NCBI GenBank assembly: GCA_964450915.1
Contig: CAYVFG010000003.1
Coordinates: 1-64,000, forward strand
Reading direction: 5' to 3'
Origin: HO2-45-11b sp964450915
Lineage (GTDB): Bacteria; Patescibacteriota; Andersenbacteria; UBA10190
DNA: 64,000 bases
The first letter of the stretch is position 1. Each line of letters begins with the position of its first letter. The position numbers and the translations under genes are program-made. Below are positions 1 to 7,118 of this stretch, one piece after another. The notes under the pieces were generated by a model, which worked only from the letters and a program-made list of their open reading frames with translations, was not told the DNA's origin and searched no databases.

Positions 1-2
1 AA

Positions 3-152
3 AATCCAAAACATCCAAAAAACATAATTCTCTTTGAGCAACATAACAAAGAAAAAAATCTGGAAGCTAACGGCGGCAGACAAGCCTACACCGCAACTCA
101 GGTCACGGGATTACAAAGCGAGGGCGTTCCATTCACACCGGGCTTCGCATAA
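3..152 (+). CDS. 3' end of an unrecognised gene (partial)
   Basis: The frame beginning at base 3 stays open for 49 codons and stops with TAA at 150-152; the gene begins before the window. A strong hairpin followed by a T-run lies 28 bases downstream, as expected after a real gene end. The visible C-terminal tail is polar, with Lys/Asn then Gly/Thr/Gln, and ends GVPFTPGFA. I do not recognise it. Its reality rests on the open frame running off the edge plus the terminator, so confidence is moderate. Confidence 0.5.
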   Translation, partial: NPKHPKNIILFEQHNKEKNLEANGGRQAYTATQVTGLQSEGVPFTPGFA

Positions 153-179
153 CAAAAGCAAAAGCGTTCATTTTTAGAA

Positions 180-220
180 AAGCGGTGAGGCATTCGTGCC
201 AATACCCGCTTATTTTTTTA
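180..220 (+). terminator. Intrinsic terminator of the left-edge gene
   Basis: AAGCGG pairs with CCGCTT around an inner GGCA-TTCG-TGCC hairpin, followed by ATTTTTTT. The T-run leads directly into the first intergenic repeat. Confidence 0.75.
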
Positions 221-240
221 CCCAAAACTCAAATCCTGGA

Positions 241-322
241 TTCTCATCGCAAACACCTTAATATCCGCAAAGAATGCATCAATATCCTGCTCTTCTGATT
301 TAACAATTTTTAATGGATGTCC
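241..322 (+). repeat. Intergenic repeat, long form, copy A
   Basis: This stretch matches 1986-2075 and 5797-5881. It starts CTCATCGCAAAC, contains TTAATATCCGCAAAG and ends near GGATGTCC. Read on the minus strand, all three copies keep one frame open for about 32 residues ending at a stop, with conserved KIVK, FFADI and RI residues. The 5' edge (T-run, then a CCCAAAACTC-like block) is shared with the short-form repeats. It is either a recombination or insertion module or the repeated 3' end of a decayed gene family. Confidence 0.75.
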
Positions 323-331
323 ACATCTTAA

Positions 332-368
332 ATAAATAAAAATCGTCACATTGAGAAATGCGACGATT
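332..368 (-). terminator. Terminator of the minus-strand gene 399-833
   Basis: On the minus strand AATCGTC pairs with GACGATT across a 14-base loop, followed by TTTATTTATTT. Confidence 0.65.
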
Positions 369-398
369 GAGACTGCCGAGGATTTGGAGAAACTCTCT

Positions 399-833
399 TT
401 AGTCGTCGTGTCCAAATTCGACAACCTGTGCAGTGAGTGCGGCATAAATTTCTTGGTTCTCTTCAGGTTTTATCCACGAAGTAAAGAGATTAAGTTGCAG
501 CGATGCAATGGAAACTTCAGTGCGAACGTACAGGATGATCACCATTCTTGGGATATATTCCCATGTGTCACTGAAGTAGGTCAGAGAAATCTGGAATCTC
601 TTGAGAATACCTTGCAGGAGTTCCTGGATATCTTCTCTTTCAGTAGCTTTTACAGTCGCCATCAATACTTCTGCCTGCTTTTGAGCTGCTTCGATGTTCG
701 TTCGTATCAAATCTGCGCGGTATTGCCAATCGTCAACGCTGCTTGTTAATTCAATCATGGCAGCAAGATTGGCCAGGTCGGTGTGATGAATTGTTTTGAG
801 CAAACAGGCTCGCAGATCGCCTTTTTCCTTCAT
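399..833 (-). CDS. Hypothetical helical protein, 144 aa
   Basis: I do not recognise a family. The start MKEKGDLRA at 833 was chosen because GGAGG sits 5 nt upstream; the frame is open further up, but that extension covers the ribosome binding site. A consensus promoter, TTGACA-17-TATATT, lies at 889-917, and a terminator follows the stop. The protein is mostly predicted helix with alternating charged and hydrophobic residues and no signal peptide or cysteines. It is the only gene of the left array that faces backwards, between repeat copies A and 1, and it fits the single-gene cassette pattern of its neighbours. Confidence 0.7.
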   Translation of the reverse strand: MKEKGDLRACLLKTIHHTDLANLAAMIELTSSVDDWQYRADLIRTNIEAAQKQAEVLMATVKATEREDIQELLQGILKRFQISLTYFSDTWEYIPRMVIILYVRTEVSIASLQLNLFTSWIKPEENQEIYAALTAQVVEFGHDD

Positions 834-888
834 TGCTTCCTCCAAGTTTTGAAAGGTCAAAATAACACGCTCCGATATCAACCAGGTG

Positions 889-917
889 AATATAGTGAAA
901 ATATCACATGGTGTCAA
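889..917 (-). promoter_or_regulatory. Consensus promoter for gene 399-833
   Basis: On the minus strand: TTGACA (912-917), a 17-base spacer and TATATT (889-894). It lies inside the upstream-extended reading frame, which supports the shorter start at 833. Confidence 0.75.
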
Positions 918-960
918 GATCTAGTAATTGGTCTATCAATTAATTGCATCGTTCGTATTT

Positions 961-1010
961 TCTCATAAACCGTGTTCCAACGGCATCGGGCGATGTCCAC
1001 CACTTGACGT
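961..1010 (+). repeat. Intergenic repeat, short form, copy 1
   Basis: It contains ACCGTGTTCCAACGG, GCATCGGGCGATG and then CACTTGACG. Two adjacent small hairpins can form (CCGT/ACGG and GGCATCG/CGATGTC). The last bases form the -35 element of the next gene. Related copies are at 2618-2673, 3076-3112 and 7065-7118. Confidence 0.8.
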
Positions 1011-1032
1011 AAGTTCGTAATTAGAGTATTTT
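1004..1032 (+). promoter_or_regulatory. Promoter of gene 1098-1928
   Basis: TTGACG (1004-1009), a 17-base spacer and TATTTT (1027-1032). The -35 is the right edge of repeat copy 1. Confidence 0.7.
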
Positions 1033-1097
1033 AAAAAGTTGTTCATTCCAATTGAACTGATCGGATTCTGGTCATCAATATTAATGGGAGTAATTAG

Positions 1098-1928
1098 ATG
1101 ATATCTCAAGAACGTCGCGTTGCTGCCGTTCGAGCGCACATTGATGCCGCACTTGAAATTTGCAAAAGAACACGTGTCGAATTGTTGTATGAGATTGAAG
1201 AGTTCCTTGTAATGTCCGCAATGATCGTCGAGCCAAACCTTGAGTGTGGCGAAGATGATCCATTCTTTTTGAATATCGGTTGGTACGATAAACGGAAGGG
1301 TGGCCAAGGAAATATTTCGCCTCTTCAGTTTTATGCTGTTTATCCAGAAGACATCGAGAGTGCGTCACAGGAGGTTCAGGATCGGGTTGCGGAAGCTCTT
1401 GCTACCTATCGAGATGATACTCATGTCATTGCTTTTCATTGTCCCGAATTAGATGAATCGTCGTTTATGAAGGGTGTGCTAACTATTCATGAAGTAACTC
1501 ATGCCTTTCTTGCAGCGAGAGAAGGAAGGGTTTATTCGGATGACGCAAGGCCGAACCGTGAAAGGCTTATTGAGGAGTTGATGATTTACGAATTAGAAAA
1601 GGCGCTGTGGAGAGAGCGTTCCCCAGGGATATTCCAAAGCCTTCTTGATGAGATGGTTACGTTTGTGGATGAGGAGCATCGTCTTCGCCACCCTACGTGC
1701 CATTATCTTTTAGGTGAATTGCTTACGCGATTTCCTGATCCTTCAGAATCTACTCTCCAGCTTCTTGATTTGCTTCTTGGGCCCGCAGACTCATCCTTCT
1801 TGCGCATCGGTCATCTGCGTATTTATGGACAGCTTGAGCACATTGATAGAAGTGATGTGCCGGACAAGTTGAGTTGCAAGCTTGGCGTCATGGAATTACT
1901 GCATCAGGATGTTTCTTCCTATCAGTAA
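1098..1928 (+). CDS. Zincin-like putative metallopeptidase, 276 aa
   Basis: The protein has an HEVTH motif at residues 131-135 in a helix-like context (LTIHEVTHAFLAA), followed by acidic candidates for a third metal ligand at residues 159, 160 and 165. That is the arrangement of gluzincin-type peptidases (HExxH plus a downstream Glu). There is no signal peptide or membrane segment, so it should act in the cytoplasm. The start has GGGAG 7 nt upstream and its own promoter at 1004-1032, and a terminator follows at 1935-1970. It sits alone between repeat copies 1 and B. The family is not recognised; an ImmA/IrrE-like regulatory protease is possible but I see no HTH domain. Zinc-peptidase activity is inferred from the motif only. 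Confidence 0.8.
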   Translation: MISQERRVAAVRAHIDAALEICKRTRVELLYEIEEFLVMSAMIVEPNLECGEDDPFFLNIGWYDKRKGGQGNISPLQFYAVYPEDIESASQEVQDRVAEALATYRDDTHVIAFHCPELDESSFMKGVLTIHEVTHAFLAAREGRVYSDDARPNRERLIEELMIYELEKALWRERSPGIFQSLLDEMVTFVDEEHRLRHPTCHYLLGELLTRFPDPSESTLQLLDLLLGPADSSFLRIGHLRIYGQLEHIDRSDVPDKLSCKLGVMELLHQDVSSYQ

Positions 1929-1934
1929 CCCTGA

Positions 1935-1970
1935 GGCACGTTTCGTTTTACGAGCGTGCCTTTTCTTTTA
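1935..1970 (+). terminator. Terminator of gene 1098-1928
   Basis: GGCACG and CGTGCC pair across a 14-base loop, followed by TTTTCTTTTA, directly before repeat copy B. Confidence 0.8.
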
Positions 1971-1985
1971 CTTTAAATTCCCAAT

Positions 1986-2075
1986 CCTCATCGCAAATAT
2001 TCTAATATCCGCAAAGAACTTCTCAATATCCACTTCTTTTGGTTTAACGATTTTAAAAGCATGTTCAACTTGACA
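1986..2075 (+). repeat. Intergenic repeat, long form, copy B
   Basis: It shares CTCATCGCAAA, TAATATCCGCAAAGAA, CTTCTCAATATCCA and GGTTTAACGATTTT with copies A and/or C. It ends ATGTTCAACTTGACA, so its right edge, like those of short copies 1, 2 and 4, is the -35 of the next gene. The minus strand is again open as a 32-residue C-terminus-like frame (VKPKE, FFADI, FAMRI) but has no start codon of its own. Confidence 0.8.
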
Positions 2076-2098
2076 TTTATTGATACATGTACTATTTT
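2070..2098 (+). promoter_or_regulatory. Promoter of gene 2163-2540
   Basis: TTGACA (2070-2075), a 17-base spacer and TATTTT (2093-2098). The -35 is the last six bases of repeat copy B. Confidence 0.75.
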
Positions 2099-2162
2099 AA
2101 GTATTACTGTTTTTGGTGTGCTTAATGTTTGAGCGTACTTTTGAAAAGATTGGAGTTGTGAA

Positions 2163-2540
2163 ATGGTTGAGATGGATTGGACCCAAGTTGTTGAAAGAAA
2201 GCCACAGGGCTATGTGGAGTTGAATGACGGGAAGACGGCTCTTCATGGTCCTCTCGAGAGTATCGAGCTCGACGACACGGATTGGGTTGTCATCAAGCTC
2301 AAGTGGCGCGCAGAAGTAGAGCTTGGCGGCCCCATGGGATTGCCAAGAGGAGATTGGAAAGCCGTCGATAACGCCGAGCCGATCAGGTTTCCGAACTTCA
2401 CCGCTCCGTTCGTTATCGAGGATACTCCCGAAAAAGGTCCCCGAGTTCGATTCAACGGCACCAATATCCTCTATTTCAATGCTGACGCAGAAGGATTGGA
2501 TCCAAAGCGAGTCGTCGGCCTGGAACTTCCTGCGGCCTGA
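2163..2540 (+). CDS. Hypothetical protein, 125 aa
   Basis: I do not recognise it. The start has GGAG 7-8 nt upstream, behind its own promoter, and a terminator follows at 2572-2606. The protein is rich in Asp, Glu, Pro and Trp, with short predicted beta strands (DWVVIKLKWRAEVEL, TNILYFNA) and no membrane segment, so a small cytosolic beta-rich domain is likely. Its higher G+C than the housekeeping genes suggests transfer. It is one of the single genes bounded by array repeats, here copies B and 2. Confidence 0.75.
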   Translation: MVEMDWTQVVERKPQGYVELNDGKTALHGPLESIELDDTDWVVIKLKWRAEVELGGPMGLPRGDWKAVDNAEPIRFPNFTAPFVIEDTPEKGPRVRFNGTNILYFNADAEGLDPKRVVGLELPAA

Positions 2541-2571
2541 AGTTGTTCTTTCGCGCAATTGCTCATTAAAT

Positions 2572-2606
2572 GCCTTGACTGCAAAACAGTTGAGGCGTTT
2601 TTTTTA
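2572..2606 (+). terminator. Terminator of gene 2163-2540
   Basis: GCCTTGACTG pairs with CAGTTGAGGC around CAAAA, followed by eight T. Confidence 0.85.
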
Positions 2607-2617
2607 TTCAAAAACTA

Positions 2618-2673
2618 TTCTTCTCCCCTCGCACCGTGTTCCAACGGCATCGAGCGATGTCCGCAACTTGACA
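2618..2673 (+). repeat. Intergenic repeat, short form, copy 2
   Basis: It contains CTCGCACCGTGTTCCAACGG, GCATCGAGCGATGTCC and GCAACTTGACA. The hairpin GGCATCG-AG-CGATGTC is perfect apart from a G-T pair. The preceding T-run/ATTCAAAA block is shared with copies 3, 4 and A. Confidence 0.8.
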
Positions 2674-2782
2674 AATACCGTTTAAAATGAAATAGTTAGA
2701 TTACTTGGAAAATGGATTTCTAGGCAAAAAGGAAAGTTCTTTACTACAAACAACATCCGCATAAACTGAAAAGGAGACAGTA

Positions 2783-2986
2783 ATGGCTCGCAAAAAGACG
2801 CCTCTACAGAAGCCCAAACAAACAGATCAACCTGTTCCAGCCGAGTCATCATCTGCAGCTCAAGCACCTCCGGACAAGTCGACATCCCTCAATATTCCCA
2901 TGAATTTAGACCCCCATCCTTTATTCGAAGATTTGCGACCAGCAACATTTGGGCCAAGCCGTTGGAAAGGTGTATTCGATCTTTGA
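2783..2986 (+). CDS. Small proline-rich hypothetical protein, 67 aa
   Basis: AAGGAG lies 6 nt before the ATG, and TTGACA at 2668-2673, inside repeat copy 2, is the likely -35; the -10 is poor. The protein begins with a basic Lys-rich run, continues with a Pro/Ser/Ala/Gln-rich disordered stretch, and ends with a short folded-looking segment (PLFEDLRPATFGPSRWKGVF). No function can be assigned. A terminator at 3021-3054 follows and then repeat copy 3, so it has the same one-gene architecture as its neighbours. Confidence 0.65.
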   Translation: MARKKTPLQKPKQTDQPVPAESSSAAQAPPDKSTSLNIPMNLDPHPLFEDLRPATFGPSRWKGVFDL

Positions 2987-3020
2987 ATTACGAAGTCGAG
3001 ACCTGTCCAGGAACTTCCAG

Positions 3021-3054
3021 GCTCATCTACGTGAAAAGATGGGCTTTTTCTTTA
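3021..3054 (+). terminator. Terminator of gene 2783-2986
   Basis: GCTCATCT pairs with AGATGGGC (one G-T) across ACGTGAAA, followed by a T-rich run. Confidence 0.7.
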
Positions 3055-3075
3055 CTCAAAACTCATCTCTCTCAT

Positions 3076-3112
3076 CCTCATCGCACCGTGTTTCAACGGC
3101 ATCGAACGATGT
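3076..3112 (+). repeat. Intergenic repeat, short form, copy 3
   Basis: CTCATCGCACCGTGTTTCAA, then CGGCATCGAACGATGT. The CATCG-AA-CGATG hairpin is kept although the loop bases differ from the other copies. This copy shares CTCATCGCA with the long-form repeats and is followed by TATATCCGCA, which resembles their interior, so it links the two families. Confidence 0.8.
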
Positions 3113-3164
3113 TTATAATATTCTATATCCGCACCCTTGACCTCCTAGGGTATACTCAAAGAAT

Positions 3165-5276
3165 ATGGAACACACTCATCATACTGAAAACAAAACGTAT
3201 ACCTGCCCTATGCACCCGAGTGTGCTGCGAAATGCTCCTGGTATGTGCCCAGAATGCGGAATGCAGTTGGTGGAGACCCAGCCTTCGCCCCACCACAGCG
3301 GGGCTTCGGCGGGCAAGCACAGCGGGCATAGTACTAATATGTTCGCCAAGAAATTTTATGTAAGCGTAGTACTTACGATTCCGATTCTTCTGTATTCGCC
3401 TTTACCGCAATTATTTTTACATTGGCAGGCGCCAGTATTTTTTGGATCATGGCTGCTTCCTGCAGTATTAGGTTCGATTGTTTTTTTCTACGGTGGTTGG
3501 ATTTTTTTGACCAGTGCTATGCGGGAGTTGAAGGGCAGGGTTCCTGGGATGATGACGCTCATTTCCATGGCGATTGTAACTGCGTACGTGTACAGCCTAT
3601 TCCAAACATTTCGAGGCGAAGCAGATACGATGTTTTGGGAGTTGGCGACATTAATTGATGTGATGCTACTCGGGCATTGGCTTGAGATGCGTGCAGTAAA
3701 AGGGGCACAAGGCGCATTGCAAGAACTTTCTAAATTGCTCCCTGATACAGCTGAAGTTGAGCGAGGTACTGCAACAGAAACAGTGGCTTTGAACCAACTG
3801 AACGTTAATGATGTGATTATCATTCGCCCGGGAGGGAAAGTCGCGGCTGATGGTGAGGTGATTGAAGGGCAGTCTGATATTGATGAGTCATTGGCAACGG
3901 GAGAATCCAAGCCAGTTTCCAAACATGTTGGCGATGAGGTTATTGCAGGCACGAGCAATGGGGACGGCTCTCTTCGAGTTCGTGTTACTAAAATTGGTGA
4001 GAATACATTTTTGGCAGGTGTGATGCGGTTGGTGCAAGAAGCACAGTCAAGTAAGTCAAAACTTCAATTATTGTCAGACAAGGCAGCATTTTACTTAACC
4101 ATTGTTGCAGTTGTTTCCGGATTGATTACGTTGTTCGTATGGTTGCCATTACGTGGAGCTGACTTCGCATTTATGCGCTTGGTATCCGTGTTAGTGGTTG
4201 CCTGTCCGCATGCGTTAGGGTTGGCCATTCCGCTTGTTGCATCTATATCCACTACGATGGCTGCGCGTAATGGGTTTCTAGTGCGGCAACGATTGGCATT
4301 AGAAGCTGCTCGAAATATAGACGTGGTCTTGTTTGATAAGACAGGGACGCTGACAAAAGGAGAATATGGAGTCGTTTCGGTTATTACAACTACGGGTAAT
4401 ACGGAACAAGAAGTAATACGGCTCGCAGCTTCAGTTGATGCGAAATCAGAGCATTCGGTGTCGCGAGCGATTGTAAGTTATGCTCAAAAAATACAAGTTC
4501 CGATTGTTGCAATTTCTGACTTTGCGCGTTTGCCAGGAAAGGGTGTAAGCGGAGTTATTGAAGGGAAGGCGATTCAAGTTGGCGGCAAGTCTTTATGGGA
4601 AAAATCGGGCGCAACGTTGCCAGAGGATGTTCAGCAGGGCATTGCGAAAGAAAGTACTGCTGGGCGAACCATTATTTACGTATTGCATGATAAAGCCCTT
4701 ATCGGCGTTATTTCACTCGGCGATATTATTCGAGAAGAATCTCGGTCAGCAATTGCAATATTACAGCAGCAAGGCGTGCAGGTTGCTATGATAACAGGCG
4801 ATGCGGAAGGGGTTGCAAAGTGGGTTGCTCATGAACTGAATATTCAAGAATATTTTGCACAAGTATTGCCAGAGCATAAGGCAGATAAGGTAAAAGAATT
4901 ACAGCAAAAGGGAAAGAAGGTTGCCATGGTTGGCGATGGTATTAATGATGCTCCGGCATTAACCCAGGCAGATGTTGGGATTGCTATCGGAGCTGGAACG
5001 AATGTTGCAATTGAATCTGCCGGCATCGTGCTCGTAAAGAATGACCCGCGAGATATCCCGAAAATTATTACTCTCTCAAAATTGACGTATCGTAAAATGA
5101 TTCAGAATTTGTGGTGGGCGGCAGGATACAACATTGTTGCATTACCTCTTGCTGCGGGAGTAGCCGCGCATTGGGGCATTATTCTCAACCCCGCAGTATC
5201 AGCTGTATTTATGTCATTCTCTACAGTAATTGTTGCCATAAATGCAGTGCTGCTTCGTCGCGCATCGCTTAATTGA
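3165..5276 (+). CDS. copB: P1B-type copper/heavy-metal ATPase, CopB-like (CPH motif)
   Basis: This pump exports a monovalent metal, probably copper or silver, across the cytoplasmic membrane using ATP. The N-terminus carries a short heavy-metal-binding module (YTCPMHP...PGMCPECGM) and a His-rich linker. Then come membrane segments, the TGES actuator loop near residue 246, the metal-site CPH motif at about 347-349, the DKTGT phosphorylation site at about 391 and GDGINDAP near 590. CPH rather than CPC places it in the CopB-type (P1B-3-like) group. TATACT lies 8 nt before the ATG, so the message is probably leaderless. A GCCCC/GGGGC palindrome is inserted in frame in the His-rich linker. The DUF305 gene follows after 55 bases and probably works with it. 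Confidence 0.93.
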   Translation: MEHTHHTENKTYTCPMHPSVLRNAPGMCPECGMQLVETQPSPHHSGASAGKHSGHSTNMFAKKFYVSVVLTIPILLYSPLPQLFLHWQAPVFFGSWLLPAVLGSIVFFYGGWIFLTSAMRELKGRVPGMMTLISMAIVTAYVYSLFQTFRGEADTMFWELATLIDVMLLGHWLEMRAVKGAQGALQELSKLLPDTAEVERGTATETVALNQLNVNDVIIIRPGGKVAADGEVIEGQSDIDESLATGESKPVSKHVGDEVIAGTSNGDGSLRVRVTKIGENTFLAGVMRLVQEAQSSKSKLQLLSDKAAFYLTIVAVVSGLITLFVWLPLRGADFAFMRLVSVLVVACPHALGLAIPLVASISTTMAARNGFLVRQRLALEAARNIDVVLFDKTGTLTKGEYGVVSVITTTGNTEQEVIRLAASVDAKSEHSVSRAIVSYAQKIQVPIVAISDFARLPGKGVSGVIEGKAIQVGGKSLWEKSGATLPEDVQQGIAKESTAGRTIIYVLHDKALIGVISLGDIIREESRSAIAILQQQGVQVAMITGDAEGVAKWVAHELNIQEYFAQVLPEHKADKVKELQQKGKKVAMVGDGINDAPALTQADVGIAIGAGTNVAIESAGIVLVKNDPRDIPKIITLSKLTYRKMIQNLWWAAGYNIVALPLAAGVAAHWGIILNPAVSAVFMSFSTVIVAINAVLLRRASLN
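3287..3304. repeat. Small palindromic repeat inside copB
   Basis: GCCCC and GGGGC flank ACCACAGC within the in-frame His-rich linker. It is similar in style to the palindromes inside ileS, tatD and parB in this window. Confidence 0.45.
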
Positions 5277-5331
5277 TAAACGGAGTTGAAACTTCCTTTT
5301 CTTTTTATCCTCACACGATACACTTGGTCGT

Positions 5332-5739
5332 ATGACTAATGAAACAACAACAGCAATTATTATTACTCTTATAGTAGGATTAGGAATCGGATACGCGGTG
5401 CGCGGTGCTCAACCTGCGCCACAAATTCCTGCAACTATGATGAATGGCGGCATGCACCAGATGCCGAATGGATCTATGATGGGAAATAGTAGTGATACAG
5501 ATATGGACGACATGATGAAGCAAATGTCTGCAGGGCTTGTGGGGAAAACAGGCGACGCATTTGATCAGGAATTCCTTACTGAGATGATTGTTCATCATCA
5601 AGGAGCTGTAGATATGGCACAGGCTGCTTTAAAAGATGTAAAGCATCAGGAGATTAAAGATTTAGCGAATGGCATTATTACGGCCCAAGAAAAAGAAATA
5701 TCGATGATGAAGGGCTGGCAAGCGTCTTGGTATAAGTAG
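5332..5739 (+). CDS. DUF305 family protein, membrane-anchored, 135 aa
   Basis: One N-terminal membrane anchor (about residues 8-25) is followed by a Met- and His-rich linker (MHQMPNGSMM) and a four-helix DUF305 domain with FLTEMIVHHQGAVDMA, His 88-89. DUF305 proteins often accompany copper resistance genes, and the Met/His linker is suited to binding copper. It lies 55 bases behind the copper ATPase and probably acts outside the membrane as a metal-binding partner; that role is inference. TACACT lies 7 nt before the start and there is no Shine-Dalgarno. Confidence 0.85.
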   Translation: MTNETTTAIIITLIVGLGIGYAVRGAQPAPQIPATMMNGGMHQMPNGSMMGNSSDTDMDDMMKQMSAGLVGKTGDAFDQEFLTEMIVHHQGAVDMAQAALKDVKHQEIKDLANGIITAQEKEISMMKGWQASWYK

Positions 5740-5796
5740 GAAGAGAAAGGTAGTACGGTTTTTTCTTGCTCGTATTACGCTAACGCCAAGTCCTCA

Positions 5797-5881
5797 ATTC
5801 TCTTTGCAAACATCTTAATATCCGCAAAGAACTTCTCAAAATCCAGCTCTTTTGGTTTAACGATTTTTGAAGGATGTTCAC
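5797..5881 (+). repeat. Intergenic repeat, long form, copy C
   Basis: CTCTTTGCAAACATCTTAAT, ATCCGCAAAGAACTTCTCAA, GGTTTAACGATTTTTGAA and GGATGTTCA match copies A and B. The minus strand again reads as a conserved C-terminus-like frame (KPKELDFEKFFADIKMFAK). Unlike copy B it does not run into TTGACA. Confidence 0.8.
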
Positions 5882-5885
5882 TATT

Positions 5886-5920
5886 AATCCCCTATTGCAG
5901 GAATAAAGGGATTTGCAATA
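5886..5920 (+). promoter_or_regulatory. Two interleaved dyads before the orphan parB-like gene
   Basis: AATCCC (5886-5891) can pair with GGGATT (5908-5913), and TATTGCA (5893-5899) with TGCAATA (5914-5920). The two stems cross, so in RNA they could form an H-type pseudoknot or compete; in DNA each is an operator-like inverted repeat. The gene starts 73 bases downstream. The function is not known. Confidence 0.45.
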
Positions 5921-5993
5921 ATTAGTCATTTACATAAATCTAGAAACAGGGACGAATCTGCACAATCAAACTGAATAGAAAAGGAGTCGAATC

Positions 5994-6980
5994 ATGAAGG
6001 GCTCAAGTTCTCCTATTATTGCAAGAGGTGATTCAGGGGAGGTTGTTAGGACGTTAGTAACCTGTGGCCAGGTGTATGAGTTTGATCCTCAACGGGTACG
6101 TCCTTTTCCGGACCAAATTCGAAAAAGATTTACTGGGATCAAGCGGCTAGCTCTTAGCATCCGTTTTGTGGGACAAACCAATCCGGGGAAGGTTCGCTTG
6201 GTGCATGACGATCCCCAATACGACGCAGAGCTCATTGATGGTGAGCGTCGCTTAAGAGCGGTTTTGCTCATTCCAGACAGGAGGTTTAAGGCATTTGTTG
6301 AGGATGGTATTGAGGACGTTGCTACTCAATATGAGCATTGCGTAGCTTCCAATTTTGGAAGGCAAGACCATGATCCGCTGGAGATTACCGCATCGATCAG
6401 TCGTTTTCAGCAAGATGGGAAGAAAAATGCCGAAATCGCTCAGATTTTTGGAAAGTCAGAGGGGTGGGTAAGTCAGTATTTAAGTTTGGCCAAACTTGCT
6501 CCCGAAGTTCAGGCGATGCTGACTCCTCCTGATGAAGACGAAGATGAGCGAGGGGTTTCTGATGTCGACGCGAATGAAAAAAATCAACTTCAAATCTTCC
6601 GCCCCACTCTTCCGTTTTCAGTAGCACTGTTGTTGGTGCGGCTCGCTCACGATGTTCAGGTTGATGTTGCGAAGAAGATTATGAGCGATGGTATGTCGGC
6701 ATCCGCTGCTCGACGACTTGTTCTTAATCAGCTTCGCGAATCTCCTGGTGGGGACAAGAGACGTCTTCGGCCAACCGAGCAATGGCAGAGTCTGGAGCGT
6801 CTCGCGAGGCAGACAAAGGATCGTTTCGGGGTTTTTCTCGATCTGGGCAGTAAGGATTTTTTGCAGGTCGTGAAGGCTTCTGGAGCAGGAAATCGTGGTG
6901 CTCTAGAGGAAGGGTTGCGCGCCCTTGTTGCGGATCTTACTGAGCTTGCCGATAGTATAAGTAAGATTAAGGATGATTGA
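5994..6980 (+). CDS. Orphan ParB/RepB-like DNA-binding protein, 328 aa
   Basis: The N-terminal ParB/sulfiredoxin-like nuclease/CTPase domain has the LIDGERRLRA signature at about residues 80-89. A KorB-type helix-turn-helix follows (AEIAQIFGKSEGWVSQYLS, about 146-164), then an acidic linker and a second helical region. No ParA partner adjoins it; the chromosomal parAB pair is at 45.5-47.7 kb and this copy is divergent from it. The start has AAGGAG 7 nt upstream and a leader with crossing dyads, and a terminator follows. Like the other array genes it stands alone between repeats (copies C and 4). It may be a plasmid- or element-derived partition or transcription factor. Confidence 0.85.
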   Translation: MKGSSSPIIARGDSGEVVRTLVTCGQVYEFDPQRVRPFPDQIRKRFTGIKRLALSIRFVGQTNPGKVRLVHDDPQYDAELIDGERRLRAVLLIPDRRFKAFVEDGIEDVATQYEHCVASNFGRQDHDPLEITASISRFQQDGKKNAEIAQIFGKSEGWVSQYLSLAKLAPEVQAMLTPPDEDEDERGVSDVDANEKNQLQIFRPTLPFSVALLLVRLAHDVQVDVAKKIMSDGMSASAARRLVLNQLRESPGGDKRRLRPTEQWQSLERLARQTKDRFGVFLDLGSKDFLQVVKASGAGNRGALEEGLRALVADLTELADSISKIKDD

Positions 6981-7003
6981 GCTCAGAAGAATCTCGATCT
7001 TGT

Positions 7004-7040
7004 CAGTCACATTGGAATTTTCCTCTGTGGCTGTTTTTTT
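7004..7040 (+). terminator. Terminator of the orphan parB-like gene
   Basis: CAGTCACA pairs with TGTGGCTG (one G-T), followed by TTTTTTT and the ATTCAAA block shared with other array junctions. Confidence 0.8.
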
Positions 7041-7064
7041 ATTCAAATATTAATTTTATTTACA

Positions 7065-7118
7065 GCATCTCTGTTCGTACCGTGTTTCAACGGCACCGAG
7101 TAGTGCCTACCTTTGACA
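7065..7118 (+). repeat. Intergenic repeat, short form, copy 4
   Basis: TACCGTGTTTCAACGG, GCACCGAGTAGTGCC and CTACCTTTGACA. The second hairpin is GGCAC/GTGCC here instead of GGCAT/ATGTC, so paired positions have changed together, which supports structure. The right edge is again a TTGACA -35. Confidence 0.78.

Noticed and set aside
218..445. A 75-codon minus-strand gene covering repeat copy A
   Set aside because: It overlaps the end and terminator of gene 399-833, has no ribosome binding site, and the part upstream of the repeat has no protein character.
3084..7095. TGTTTCA in repeats 3 and 4 as a parS half-site for the orphan ParB
   Set aside because: The second half of the palindrome is missing and copies 1 and 2 have TGTTCCA.
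224..7118. The array repeats as canonical integron attC sites
   Set aside because: No RYYYAAC...GTTRRRY core pair with large dyad symmetry was found, and no integrase is in the window. Only the general layout is attC-like.
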